Shown here one piece after another: positions 10,243 through 19,096 of a stretch of DNA of 64,000 nucleotides. The notes under the pieces were generated by a model. That model was not told the origin of the DNA, made no database searches, and was given only the letters and a program-made list of their open reading frames with translations. The stretch's first letter is position 1, and the number at the start of each line of letters is the position of its first letter. Made by a program: the position numbers and the translations under genes. Origin of the DNA: Roseiarcus sp963742305 (GTDB taxonomy: Bacteria; Pseudomonadota; Alphaproteobacteria; Rhizobiales; Beijerinckiaceae); assembly GCA_963742305.1 (NCBI GenBank), contig CAVULN010000046.1:1-64000 (forward strand), read 5' to 3'.

Positions 10243-11886
10243 ATGTCCCTCTCGCCTTACGACCGCGACCTCGACCGCAACGCCGCCAACTTCCAGCCGC
10301 TGACGCCGCTTTCCTTTCTTGAGCGCGCGGCGGCGGTGTTTCCGAACCGGCTGGCGATCGTGCACGGGGCCCTGCGCCGCAACTACCGCGAGTTCCACGC
10401 GCGAACGAAGAAGCTCGCTTCCGCGCTCGCCACGCGGGGCTTTGCCCGGGGCGACACGATCGCGGTCATGCTCGCCAACACGCCCCCGATGCTCGAATGC
10501 CACTATGGCGTGCCGATGTGCGGCGCGGTTCTGAACGCGCTCAACACCCGGCTCGATGCGGCCTCGATCGCCTTCATGCTCGATCATGGGCAGGCCAAGG
10601 CGATCGTCGTCGACCGCGAATTCTCGCCCATCGTCGCGGAGGCGCTGAAGCGCGCCGAGGTCCGGCCGCTGGTCATCGACTACGACGACGCCGAATATGG
10701 CGGCCCCGGCGAGCGGCTGGGAAAGCTCGACTACGAGGCGCTGATCGGGGAGGGCCACGAGGCCTATGAGCGAACGGCGCCGAGCGACGAGTGGGACGCG
10801 ATCGCGCTCAACTACACCTCCGGCACAACCGGCGATCCCAAGGGCGTCGTCTACCACCATCGCGGCGCCAACCTGCTCGCCGCCGGCAACATCCTCACCG
10901 CCGATGTCGGGCGCCATCCGGTCTATCTCTGGACGCTGCCGATGTTCCATTGCAACGGCTGGTGCTTCCCCTGGTCGATCAGCGTGAAGGCTGGCGTGCA
11001 TGTCTGCCTGCGGCAGGTGCGGGCCAAGCCGATCTTCGACCTCATCGCCGAGCATGAAGTAACCCATATGTGCGGGGCGCCGATCGTCATGTCGACCCTG
11101 CTCAACGCGCGCCCCGAGGAGAAGCGGCCGCTGCCCCATGTCGTGCGCTTCTTCACCGCCGCCGCCCCGCCGCCCGCCGCGGTGCTGCAGGCGATGGGCG
11201 AGGCCGGATTCGAGGTCACCCACCTCTACGGGCTGACGGAGGTCTACGGCCCGGCGGTGGTCAACGACTGGAAGGACGAGTGGAACGCGCTCGACGCCGG
11301 GACCCAGGCGCATCTCAAGGCGCGCCAGGGCGTGCGCTATCACGCGCTCGAGGCGCTCGACGTGATGGACCCGGAGACGATGGCGCCCGCGCCCGCCGAC
11401 GGCGAGACGATGGGCGAAGTGATGTTCCGCGGCAATGTGGTGATGAAGGGCTACCTCAAGAACAAGGCCGCGACCGACAAGGCGTTCGCCGGCGGCTGGT
11501 TCCATTCGGGCGATCTCGGCGTCAAGCACAAGGACGGCTATGTCCAGCTGCGCGACCGGTCGAAGGACATCATCATCTCGGGCGGCGAGAACATCTCCTC
11601 GATCGAAGTCGAGGACGCCTTGTTCGAGCATCCGGCCGTCCAGCTCGCGGCGGTGGTGGCGCGGCCCGACGACAAGTGGGGCGAGACGCCCTGCGCCTTC
11701 GTCGAGCTGAAGCCCGGCAAGAGCGCGACCGCCGAGGAGCTCATCGAATGGTGCCGCGCGCGCCTCGCGCGCTTTAAGTGCCCGCGTCATGTGGTCTTCG
11801 CGGAGATCCCGAAGACCTCGACCGGCAAGGTGCAGAAATTCGCCTTGCGGGAGCTTGCGAAGCTCGCGGACGCGGGCCCGGCCTAG
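10243..11886 (+). CDS. Acyl-CoA synthetase (AMP-forming, medium/long-chain or DmdB-like)
   Basis: Adenylate-forming acyl-CoA ligase of 547 residues. Motifs: LNYTSGTTGDPKGVVYHHRG (A3), HLYGLTEVYGPA (A5), WFHSGDLGVKHKDGYVQLRDRSKDIIISGGENISSIEVED (A7-A8) and PKTSTGKVQKFALRE (A10 lysine). The pattern MFHCNGWCFPW and the TEVYGP block are typical of the acyl-CoA ligases often annotated as 3-methylmercaptopropionyl-CoA ligase (DmdB) or medium-chain fatty acid ligase; the exact acid cannot be told. The CHAD gene begins two bases after its stop, so the two are probably one transcript. Confidence 0.88.
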   Translation: MSLSPYDRDLDRNAANFQPLTPLSFLERAAAVFPNRLAIVHGALRRNYREFHARTKKLASALATRGFARGDTIAVMLANTPPMLECHYGVPMCGAVLNALNTRLDAASIAFMLDHGQAKAIVVDREFSPIVAEALKRAEVRPLVIDYDDAEYGGPGERLGKLDYEALIGEGHEAYERTAPSDEWDAIALNYTSGTTGDPKGVVYHHRGANLLAAGNILTADVGRHPVYLWTLPMFHCNGWCFPWSISVKAGVHVCLRQVRAKPIFDLIAEHEVTHMCGAPIVMSTLLNARPEEKRPLPHVVRFFTAAAPPPAAVLQAMGEAGFEVTHLYGLTEVYGPAVVNDWKDEWNALDAGTQAHLKARQGVRYHALEALDVMDPETMAPAPADGETMGEVMFRGNVVMKGYLKNKAATDKAFAGGWFHSGDLGVKHKDGYVQLRDRSKDIIISGGENISSIEVEDALFEHPAVQLAAVVARPDDKWGETPCAFVELKPGKSATAEELIEWCRARLARFKCPRHVVFAEIPKTSTGKVQKFALRELAKLADAGPA

Positions 11887-11888
11887 CG

Positions 11889-12788
11889 ATGGGCGCCCAC
11901 GGCTGGGCGCAATATTGCCGCGCGGCGCTCGTCCGGTCGGCGGCAGGCGCGGCGGCGCAGTGTCCGGGTCCTGGCGAGGCCGCGCCGAAAAAGATCCACG
12001 AGTTGCGCAAGACGCTCAAGGAAGCCCGCGCGATCGGGCGGCTCTTTCTCGATGGCCTCGGCGAACCGGCGCGGGTGACGGTCGCGGCGCTGGCCGCGAT
12101 CCGCCGCCAGACCGGGCGCGCGCGCGATCTCGATGTGATGGCGCATGCGGCTCGCGCGGCTTCGAGGCTCCCGCCTGAGGTCGCCGAGCCGCTGATGGCG
12201 GCGATCGCGCGCGAGCGGGAGGCGGCGCGACGCGCCCGTCGTGGCCTTGCGGCCAGAACCCCCCGCGCGCGGCTCGCCGCGATCGCGAGGCGGGTCGAGG
12301 GATGGGACGTGAGCGCGGTCGGCAAGGACGGGATCGTGGCCGCCGTCGCGCGCACTTACCGGCAGGCGCGCCGGCGCGGCCGTCGCGCCTTTGCGAGCGG
12401 CGACCCGGCGTTGCTGCACAAGTTTCGCGCCCGCGTCGTCGATCTGCGCTACCAGCTCGCGCTTCTCTCCTGCGCGTGGCCCGAAGCGCTGAACGCGCAG
12501 GCCGAGGCCCTGAACGAGCTTCGCGAGGCGCTCGGCGACCACCACGATCTCCATGTGCTGGCCGAGTTCGCGGCTGAAAGCCGGGCGGAGCGAAGCCGGA
12601 GGGCCTCGCCCAGTTGCAGGAGCGGGCAGACGCAAGGCAGCAGGAAACTGAGGCGACGCGCCGAGACCGAGTACGACCGGCTGTTCGCCGAGAGGCCGAG
12701 CGCCTTCGCGGCCCGACTCGGCGCCTATCTCGCGCAGCCGGTGAGCCTGCCTGAACTCGCCCCGGACGAGGCAGCCCGACAAGCCTGA
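11889..12788 (+). CDS. CHAD domain-containing protein (internal compensated frameshift)
   Basis: CHAD (conserved histidine alpha-helical domain) protein of about 300 residues; CHAD proteins bind inorganic polyphosphate. The domain is clear from KIHELRKTLKEARAIGRLF, LHKFRARVVDLRYQLALL and LGDHHDLHVLAEFA, rich in His and Arg. The ATG at 11889 follows the acyl-CoA synthetase stop directly. Between about 12590 and 12655 the open frame reads a non-family segment, while another frame reads GLAQLQERADARQQE, which is what CHAD proteins have there. After that the original frame resumes with RRAETEYDRLFAERPSAF. So two compensating indels leave an open but locally wrong reading. No CYTH triphosphatase domain is attached. 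Confidence 0.85.
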   Translation: MGAHGWAQYCRAALVRSAAGAAAQCPGPGEAAPKKIHELRKTLKEARAIGRLFLDGLGEPARVTVAALAAIRRQTGRARDLDVMAHAARAASRLPPEVAEPLMAAIAREREAARRARRGLAARTPRARLAAIARRVEGWDVSAVGKDGIVAAVARTYRQARRRGRRAFASGDPALLHKFRARVVDLRYQLALLSCAWPEALNAQAEALNELREALGDHHDLHVLAEFAAESRAERSRRASPSCRSGQTQGSRKLRRRAETEYDRLFAERPSAFAARLGAYLAQPVSLPELAPDEAARQA

Positions 12789-12965
12789 CGCAGCGTTCGC
12801 CGCCGTGTGCGCAAGTTGACAGACGTACTCCCATCCATCAGGTTGGTGGAACTCAGACGAGATCGACCGTTTGAACCGGGCTCAGGTCTGACATCTGCTG
12901 CGGGGAAGAAGCGTGAGGACAGATTCTCCCGCGAGCCTGAGCGGCGAGGGAAGGGGCGCTTAGTT

Positions 12966-13676
12966 ATGACAACCAGGATATTCGCCGGGCTGCTGGCCTT
13001 GGGGGCCGCCGCTATGTCGGGCCCGGCGCACGCTGCGGTGGGGACCGCCGACTTGTGGATCAGCGGCGGCGGCGTCAGCGGCCACTTGACGCTCACCTAT
13101 ACGATCTCGGGAACCGGGGCCAACCCCATCGCCGACATCAGCGGCGTGATCTCCGACGCAAGCCTGGGAATCACGAATCAAGCGGTCATCGGGCTCATTC
13201 CGATCGACCCGGTCGTTCCTCTGCCGGATTTCGTCACCGCTCCCGACTTCAGCTATATTCAGGTTCCGGGCGGCGTGCCGTCGCCGCCGGCCGCCTTCCC
13301 CAGCACAACCCTCTCGTATGACAACACCTACTACCCGGGCGGTTCGTGGTCCGTCTGCACGGACTACCCCTTCTTCGGCGGGGTGCTTGACGTCTACGGG
13401 GTCGCCTTCACGATCGCCAATGGCGACGCCGTCGATCTATGGAGCAATGGCGTTCTTCCGGGCGCGACCTCGTCCGACTATGGTCTCACTTTCGCGACGC
13501 CGATCGCGACCCTCGCCGCAGTCAACCCGGAATATACGGTCTCCGCCGAGCAGTACATCGCCGGGGGAGTCACCGTGGCCGCCCCCGAGCCGTCGACATG
13601 GGCGATGATGCTGCTCGGCTTCGCAGGCCTTGGCTTTGCCGGCTATCGCAAGGCGCGCAAAACCGCGACCGCGTAG
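12966..13676 (+). CDS. PEPxxWA-CTERM sorting domain protein
   Basis: Exported protein of 236 residues. The signal peptide is MTTRIFAGLLALGAAAMSGPAHA. A beta-rich unknown body follows, then the C-terminal sorting tag PEPSTWAMMLLGFAGLGFAGYR + KARK (PEPxxWA, hydrophobic helix, basic tail). By family knowledge such tags direct the protein to exosortase-type processing at the cell surface, often linked to exopolysaccharide. No exosortase is in this window. The start at 12966 is preceded by GAGGGAAGGGGCG. The body has few charged residues and many Gly/Ser/Thr, consistent with a secreted or extracellular-matrix protein; its function is unknown. Confidence 0.85.
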   Translation: MTTRIFAGLLALGAAAMSGPAHAAVGTADLWISGGGVSGHLTLTYTISGTGANPIADISGVISDASLGITNQAVIGLIPIDPVVPLPDFVTAPDFSYIQVPGGVPSPPAAFPSTTLSYDNTYYPGGSWSVCTDYPFFGGVLDVYGVAFTIANGDAVDLWSNGVLPGATSSDYGLTFATPIATLAAVNPEYTVSAEQYIAGGVTVAAPEPSTWAMMLLGFAGLGFAGYRKARKTATA

Positions 13677-13698
13677 CGGCGCGGGCCAAGACAAATCG

Positions 13699-13726
13699 CA
13701 AGGGCCGCCCTCGCCGGCGGCCCTTG
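13699..13726. terminator. Bidirectional hairpin terminator
   Basis: Perfect 11-bp inverted repeat (13699-13709 and 13716-13726, arms CAAGGGCCGCC / GGCGGCCCTTG) with a 6-base loop. It sits in the short gap between the convergent PEP-CTERM gene and the NicO gene. No strong T tract follows, but position and stem strength support a shared terminator. Confidence 0.7.
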
Positions 13727-13732
13727 GCTTGT

Positions 13733-14776
13733 TCAGGTCCCGCCGCGCGCGCTGACCAACAGCGCAACGCCGAACGCCAGCACCGCGAGGGCGGCGGCGA
13801 ACTCGAACCCTCGCGCGACCAGCGCGAGGCGCGAATTCTCTCCCGCCGCAAGCCGCATCGCGGTGGTCTTGGCGAACACCGCCAGCCAGGCGAGCGCGGC
13901 GGTCGTCGCCGCCGTGCCGATGGCGATCGCCAGCGCCGCCGCGACTCCGGCGGCGAACAGCCCCTGCGCCATCGCGAACACCAGCACCAGGATCGCGCCC
14001 GAGCAGGGGCGCGCCCCCGCGGCGATCACCGTTCCGGCCGCGTCGCGCCAGGAAAACGATCCGTCGAGCTCCGCCGGATCGGGCGCGTGCGCATGCCCGC
14101 ATGCGTCGGCAGGCCAGGCCGCGCCGTCGGACGGCCCGGCGCGGTAGGCCGCCGCCGAAAGGCTGAGCGGCGGCGGCCGCCATGAAACGCCCGCATAGTC
14201 CGGGGCGGAAGCGATCGCCCGGCGCACGTCGCGACGCTGGGCGAGGGCCGCGATCAGCGCGCCGCCCTTCCGCCAGACCAGCCAGACGCCGATCGCGGCG
14301 ACACTGCAATAGCTCGCGAGCACGATCCAGTCGGCGGCGTGGTTCATCTCGGAGGCGGTCGCCCGGAACACGAACCCGGCCGCGCCGACGAGCCCGATCG
14401 CGATCAGCGCCTGAAGCAGCGCCGCCATGAGCGACATCACGGCGCCGCGCTTGAGCGAACTTTCGTTGGCCAGCATGTAGGAGGCGAGGACCGCTTTGCC
14501 GTGTCCGGGGCCGGCGGCGTGAACCACGCCATAGGCGAGGCCGAGACCGACGAGTCCGAAGGCCGCGCTCGGGCGCCCGTGCAGCGCGTGCACCTCGGCC
14601 GCGATGAGGTGGGTGAGCTGCGACTGCTCGGCCATCAGCCAGCCGACGAGGCCGCTTGTCGACCCGCCCCCGTTCTCGCCGCCGGCGACGGCGAACGGCC
14701 GCGCGAGCGCGGGCGCGCCCGACAGGCTCCAGGCCGCCAATCCAAGGCTGGCGCTTAGGATCGCCCGGTTCGTCAT
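13733..14776 (-). CDS. Nickel/cobalt efflux protein, NicO/RcnA family
   Basis: Inner-membrane metal transporter of 347 residues. The N-terminal signal/TM is MTNRAILSASLGLAAWSLSGAPALA. The NicO-type motifs are GLAYGVVHAAGPGHGKAVLASYML (conserved HAAGPGHGK) and the second metal motif GARPCSGAILVLVFAMAQGLFAAG. Between them is a His-rich, hydrophilic loop (ACGHAHAPDP). The start ATG at 14776 overlaps the stop of the upstream DUF1007 gene by four bases (ATGA), so the genes are translationally coupled. The pair is a known arrangement in which the periplasmic DUF1007 protein accompanies the permease. Ni or Co specificity cannot be decided from sequence. Confidence 0.88.
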   Translation of the reverse strand: MTNRAILSASLGLAAWSLSGAPALARPFAVAGGENGGGSTSGLVGWLMAEQSQLTHLIAAEVHALHGRPSAAFGLVGLGLAYGVVHAAGPGHGKAVLASYMLANESSLKRGAVMSLMAALLQALIAIGLVGAAGFVFRATASEMNHAADWIVLASYCSVAAIGVWLVWRKGGALIAALAQRRDVRRAIASAPDYAGVSWRPPPLSLSAAAYRAGPSDGAAWPADACGHAHAPDPAELDGSFSWRDAAGTVIAAGARPCSGAILVLVFAMAQGLFAAGVAAALAIAIGTAATTAALAWLAVFAKTTAMRLAAGENSRLALVARGFEFAAALAVLAFGVALLVSARGGT

Positions 14777-15426
14777 GGGCAGGCGACGATGGCGGCGCTC
14801 GCCATCTTGAACCCGAAATTGGTTCCGGGCGCGAGATTGGTGAAGAAGGATTCGGTCAGCTTCTGCTTGTCGTTCGCCTCGAGCGGCTTGGGCTTCGCGA
14901 CCGTGACCACGCATCCCGACGGCGCGGAGACGAGCTTCACGGGCTCCTTATCGTCGAACTCGAAGTCGATGAAAAATTCCGGATCGGCGACCCGAAGCGT
15001 GAGGAACTTGCCGACGGGCTCCGGGGTCTTGAGCGGCAGGACGACATGGAACTCGACCAGATGGTCGGGCCGCTCCCGCATCCAGTAGTCGCTCACCGAG
15101 CCGAAATCGGCTGCCTTGCCGCTGATCTTCAGCGTGGTGAAATAGCCGATCTCGGCCAGGCTGCCCGCGTTTTCCTTCGCCAGCGGCGCGAACTCCGCCT
15201 TGGTGACGAGTTGGCCGGCTGGCGCGAGGCCCTGGACGGCGAAGGATGAATACATCTCGTCGAACACCCAGTCGTGGACCACCGCCGAGACCTTGCCGCC
15301 GGTGAACTCGATTTCGCTCTTGACCGTGACCCACACATGCGGATGCGCGAGAGCCGGCGCGGGCGCCGCGAGCCCCAATGCGAGCCCCAACGCCGCTCGT
15401 CGCCAGTTCCGCCGCGGAGCGTCCAT
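14773..15426 (-). CDS. DUF1007 family periplasmic protein (partner of NicO permease)
   Basis: Exported protein of 217 residues with signal peptide MDAPRRNWRRAALGLALGLAAPAPALA, then HPHVWVTVKSEIEF; the mature N-terminal His-Pro-His is the hallmark of DUF1007 (PF06226). Further blocks: VHDWVFDEMYSSFAVQGL, FEFDDKEPVKL and a late Cys (SGCVVTVAKP). The start at 15426 is chosen because the much longer open frame upstream is a GC-rich shadow of the oppositely oriented extensin gene. It overlaps the NicO gene by four bases. The role in metal delivery or export is inferred from this linkage. Confidence 0.87.
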   Translation of the reverse strand: MDAPRRNWRRAALGLALGLAAPAPALAHPHVWVTVKSEIEFTGGKVSAVVHDWVFDEMYSSFAVQGLAPAGQLVTKAEFAPLAKENAGSLAEIGYFTTLKISGKAADFGSVSDYWMRERPDHLVEFHVVLPLKTPEPVGKFLTLRVADPEFFIDFEFDDKEPVKLVSAPSGCVVTVAKPKPLEANDKQKLTESFFTNLAPGTNFGFKMASAAIVACP

Positions 15427-15549
15427 GGCGGGCTTCCTTGCGGGCAAAGTGCGGCGATGCGATGGCGCGCAAGCCGCAAGGATGGTTGAGCGATTCTTAA
15501 CGGCCAATGGTTCAGCTTTCCTTAAGCCAATCCGCTCAAGTCTCGCGGC

Positions 15550-16492
15550 ATGGCGCGTTGCGTTCGGCCTGTCGTGTTTGTGCCTTTCGCTCTCGTTCTC
15601 ACGAGCTGCGGGTTCTTCGGCCGCCCCGAGCGGCCGATCTGGCGCACGCAGGCCGAAAACGCCTGCTTCGCCCGCAAGCAGGTCGCGCTCTCCGACTGGA
15701 TCGCCGTCGCGCCCGAGATCGATGGACCGGGAATCTGCGGCATGACGCGACCGCTTCATGTGACCGCGCTCGACGACGGCGCGGTCGCTGTCGACAAGCG
15801 GCTCACCATCGACTGCCCGATGGTCGCGGCGCTGGAGACCTGGCTCAACACCATTGTCGAGCCTGACGCTCAGAGCCGCTTTGGTCAAAAGGTCGTGACC
15901 GTCAACGTGTTCGGCGCCTATAGCTGCCGGAGCATCGACAACATGCCCGGCGCACGCCTCTCCGAGCACGCCTTCGGCAATGCGGTCGACGTGGCGGGCT
16001 TCACCCTTGCCGATGGCCGGCGCATCGACTTCGTCCACGACTGGAAGACGGAAGGCAGCCAGGAGGCGGCCTTTCTGCACGAGGCGCACGCGGGCGCCTG
16101 CCAGGACTTCGCCACCGTGCTTGGGCCCGGCGCGGATGCGTTCCATACCAACCACATCCATCTCGACCTCGCCAATCACGGCTCGACCGACACCGGCCCG
16201 AGGCGCATCTGCAAGCCGAGGCCAACGCCGGATTTCCTGCCGCGCGCCCCAGCCCCGCGACGGCCTGCCGCCCGCGCCCGAGATCGACGAGCCGCTCGAC
16301 ATCGCCCATCTGAGCGCTCCGGCCGCCGCTCAGCCGCCTCCGCCGGATGTTTCGGCAGGGTGGGGCCAGGGACCTGACGGCGCCTTGCCGCCGGCGCCGA
16401 TCGGTGAGCCTTTGCCTCCGATCCTGCCGGCCGGCGCCGATCCGAGCGTTGACCGGAGCCCGACTTCCTCAATTCGCGGCCACGACCACTAG
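15550..16492 (+). CDS. Extensin-like (D-alanyl-D-alanine carboxypeptidase-related) lipoprotein, one frameshift
   Basis: Extensin family protein (PF06904), a peptidase-M15-like cell-wall protein. The N-terminus MARCVRPVVFVPFALVLTSCG has a lipobox (LTSC), so it is probably lipid-anchored. Key blocks: VDKRLTIDCPMVAALETW, SCRSIDNMPGARLSEHAFGNAVDVAGF (SEHxxGNAxD) and HTNHIHLDLANHG, whose His/Asp residues match the metal site of M15-like enzymes. After TPDFLPRAP the open frame becomes Arg-rich; shifting at the CCCC run at 16247-16250 gives a proline-rich tail (DGLPPAPEIDEPLDIA, then a second LPPAPIGEPLPP unit) that stops at 16492. The span is 3n+1, which fits one extra C. The GFA gene follows 12 bases later. 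Confidence 0.85.
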
Positions 16493-16504
16493 GCGAGCGT
16501 CCAG

Positions 16505-16924
16505 ATGAATGCAGAAGCGAAACGTTATGCCGGGGGCTGCCTGTGCGGGGCGCTGCGCTATGAGGCGGCCGGCGAACCGCTCGGCTCAGGCCATTGCTAT
16601 TGCGCCGATTGCCGCAGGGCCTCGGGTTCGGGCTTCATTCCGTTCATGGGCTTCAAGGCCGACGCGGTCCGCTTCACTGGCGAAGCGCGCCAGTTCCGCT
16701 CGAAGGCGGCGCATGGGGGCGAGGCGGTCAGAAACCGCTGCGCCAAATGCATGAGCCTGGTGTTCGGCGGCGAGATTGGCAAGTCCGATTCGTATACGCT
16801 CTACGCGGGTTCGCTGGACGACCCGTCGGCCTTCCATCCGACCATGGCGATCTTCGCCTCGGGCCGTCCGGCCTGGGCGATCATTCCCCCGGGCCTGAAG
16901 GTTTTCGAGCGGGCGCCGGGGTAG
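16505..16924 (+). CDS. GFA family (glutathione-dependent formaldehyde-activating enzyme/CENP-V) protein
   Basis: Small zinc protein of 139 residues with the GFA/CENP-V cysteine pattern: GGCLCGALRYE (C12, C14), GHCYCADCRRASGSG (C31, C33, C36) and RNRCAKC. The family includes Gfa, proposed to accelerate S-hydroxymethylglutathione formation from formaldehyde, but most members have no assigned reaction; the formaldehyde role is only a possibility here. It lies 12 bases downstream of the extensin gene and may be co-transcribed with it. Confidence 0.85.
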   Translation: MNAEAKRYAGGCLCGALRYEAAGEPLGSGHCYCADCRRASGSGFIPFMGFKADAVRFTGEARQFRSKAAHGGEAVRNRCAKCMSLVFGGEIGKSDSYTLYAGSLDDPSAFHPTMAIFASGRPAWAIIPPGLKVFERAPG

Positions 16925-17268
16925 GAATCCGAACTGGCGTCCTCGCCTCTCAGCGTCTCGACCGGCGCATCCCGGACAAACCGACGATCGCCGGTCAGCG
17001 CGACGCCCGGGCGGAGACGCGAAGCGCCTGTCATGCCGCCGCCCGATTGGGGCCTCACAACCGACGAGGCTCGCATCAAACTGAAAAGCCCCTCGCTTTG
17101 CATGAATCAAGCCGCTAGATTTACGCTGAAAGACGTCACAGAGCCGAGCCTTTCGGCCAGGCGCCGCGTGATCGCCGGGCTGCAAGAGACCGGCCTCATT
17201 CAAAAGCGCTTTCGCGCTGGACCGGCAAGTCGGCGTCAGAAGCGGGCAATGACCTCGGATTGGCAATC
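16925..17268. other. Intergenic stretch, no gene seen
   Basis: About 340 bases between the GFA gene and the metallohydrolase gene. A plus-strand open frame of 82 codons (from 17033) overlaps the next gene; it has no recognisable motif or ribosome binding site and I do not call it. No hairpin or clear promoter consensus stands out. Confidence 0.5.
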
Positions 17269-18204
17269 ATGCGCGGGCTGATCGACGCGCTCGCCGTCGC
17301 TTTCGTTTTCTCCTTGCAAGGCGCTGCCTTGGGCGAGACTCCGCCGCCTCTGCCGGTTGAGGAAGTCGCGTCTGGCGTGTTCGTCCACATGGGCGAAATC
17401 GCGCTCATGAGCGAAGACAATAAAGGCGACATCGCCAATATCGGTTTCGTCATCGGCGACAAGGGGGTCGCCGTCATCGACACCGGCGGGAGTGTGCCGG
17501 TTGGCGAGGGGCTGCTCGCGGCGATCCGCGCCCGCACCACGAAGCCGATCCTCTATGTCATCAATACCCACGAGCATCCGGACCACGTGTTCGGCAACGC
17601 GGCCTTCGAGGGGCTCGGCGCGACTTTCGTCGGCCATCACAATCTGCCGCGCGCCTTGGCGATGCGCGGCCAGTTCTATCTCAAGGCGTTCCGCCGGATC
17701 ATCGGCGAGAAGCTCGTCGATCAGGTCAAGATCATCCCCCCGACTTTGACCGTCGCCGACCGGATGACGCTCGATCTCGGAAACCGGCCGCTCGAATTGC
17801 AGGCCTGGCCGCCGGCGCATACCGATTGCGACCTCACCGTGCTCGATACGAAAACCGGCACGTTGTTTGCGGGCGACCTCGTGTTCGTGAAGCATCTGCC
17901 GATCATCGACGGCTCGCTGAAGGGCTGGCTGGTCGATCTCCCGGCGCTGGCGCGCGTTCCGGCCGTCCGCGTCATTCCCGGCCATGGGCCGATCGGCCTG
18001 CCGTGGCCGCAGGCGCTCGACAGCGAGCGGGCCTATTTCGACCGCATCGCCAAGGACGTCAAAGAGTCGATCGCCAAGGGCGAGCCGGTCGACGGGGCGG
18101 AAAAATGGGCCGGCCAGTCGCAGAAAGATGACTGGCGCCTGTTCGACGACTATAATCGGCGCAACGTGACGGCGGCCTATTCGGAATACGAGTGGGACCA
18201 GTAG
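17269..18204 (+). CDS. Quinoprotein relay-type zinc metallohydrolase (MBL fold, SoxH-like)
   Basis: Metallo-beta-lactamase-fold hydrolase of 311 residues with signal peptide MRGLIDALAVAFVFSLQGAALG, so periplasmic. Zinc motifs: INTHEHPDHVFGN (HxHxDH type), HTDCDL, FAGDLVF and VIPGHGP. It resembles the zinc metallohydrolases found beside PQQ-dependent dehydrogenase systems (quinoprotein relay system metallohydrolase). This assignment is supported by the next gene, a fused SoxYZ-like carrier 29 bases downstream. The ATG at 17269 is preferred over a TTG nine bases earlier. The reaction is unknown; relatives are thought to act on, or recycle, a group carried by the SoxYZ-like cysteine. Confidence 0.85.
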   Translation: MRGLIDALAVAFVFSLQGAALGETPPPLPVEEVASGVFVHMGEIALMSEDNKGDIANIGFVIGDKGVAVIDTGGSVPVGEGLLAAIRARTTKPILYVINTHEHPDHVFGNAAFEGLGATFVGHHNLPRALAMRGQFYLKAFRRIIGEKLVDQVKIIPPTLTVADRMTLDLGNRPLELQAWPPAHTDCDLTVLDTKTGTLFAGDLVFVKHLPIIDGSLKGWLVDLPALARVPAVRVIPGHGPIGLPWPQALDSERAYFDRIAKDVKESIAKGEPVDGAEKWAGQSQKDDWRLFDDYNRRNVTAAYSEYEWDQ

Positions 18205-18233
18205 CAGCCAACGCCCGGGACGGAGGCGCTTCA

Positions 18234-19054
18234 ATGGCGTGGATGATCAGCAGACGGCAGACTCTCGCGAGCCTCGCGCTTCTCGGCGCGACTGGCGGGC
18301 GCGCTGCTCGCTCAGGCCGACCAGGACCCAGATCCGTGGCCCGACCTCAAGCACATGTTTTTCAACGACGCGTCGATCGAGGAGGACAAGAGCCTCGTAA
18401 AGTTCGAGGCGCCCGCGCGCGCCGAGGACGCGGCGCTCGTGCCGGTGTCGTTCTCGGCGAAACTGCCGCCGGACGACAAGCGCCGCACGGTCAAGCTGAC
18501 GTTGGTCATCGACCAGAATCCTGTGCCGCTGGCCGCCGCCTTCACCCTCGGCGAGAAGGCGGGCGATACGCGCATCTCGACCCGGGTCCGGGTCAATTCC
18601 TACACCAACGCCCGCGTCGTGGCCGAACTCAGCGACGGCTCGCTGCACATGGCGACCCGCTACATCAAGGCCTCGGGCGGCTGCTCGGCGCCGATGGTGA
18701 AGACCATGGACGAAGCGCTGGCCGACGCTCGGCCAGATGAAGTTCCGCATCCTGCCGCCGACCCCCGAGGCGCCGAACGAGGCGCTGCTCATGATCCGCC
18801 ACCCGAACAATTCCGGGCTGCAGATGGATCAGGTGACGCGGCTCTATACGCCGGCGCGCTATATCGACAAGCTCGATGTCTACCAGGGCGCCGATCTCGT
18901 GTTCTCGATGGCCGCCGGCATCTCGATCTCGGAGGACCCGAACTTCCGATTCACCTTCAAGCCGAACGGGGCGAAGATGTTTCGGGTCGAGGCCGAGGAC
19001 ACCAAGGGCAAGACATTTTCCGGCGCCTGGCCCGCGGCCCGCGATGGCGCGTGA
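18234..19054 (+). CDS. Quinoprotein dehydrogenase-associated SoxYZ-like carrier protein, two frameshifts
   Basis: Fused SoxY-SoxZ-like periplasmic carrier. N-terminus MAWMISRRQTLASLALLGAT is a signal sequence with a twin Arg. The SoxY part has DPWPDLKHMFFND and ends with the carrier motif ASGGCSAP (swinging-arm cysteine); the SoxZ part has GQMKFRILPP, LMIRHPNNSGLQMDQ and FRVEAEDTKG. Three frames must be joined, with junctions near 18296-18303 and 18724-18728. The total length is 3n+2, fitting two extra bases and a 272-residue product. A GGAGG ribosome binding site precedes the ATG at 18234. With the upstream metallohydrolase it forms the two-gene unit known near PQQ-dehydrogenase clusters, but no such dehydrogenase is in this window. 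Confidence 0.85.
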
Positions 19055-19096
19055 GGCGGGGTTGGGGGCCAATACTCGCCAAAGGGGATGGCCGGG

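Noticed and set aside
17033..17281. Small plus-strand gene before the metallohydrolase
   Set aside because: No ribosome binding site or family resemblance, and it overlaps the next gene's signal peptide.
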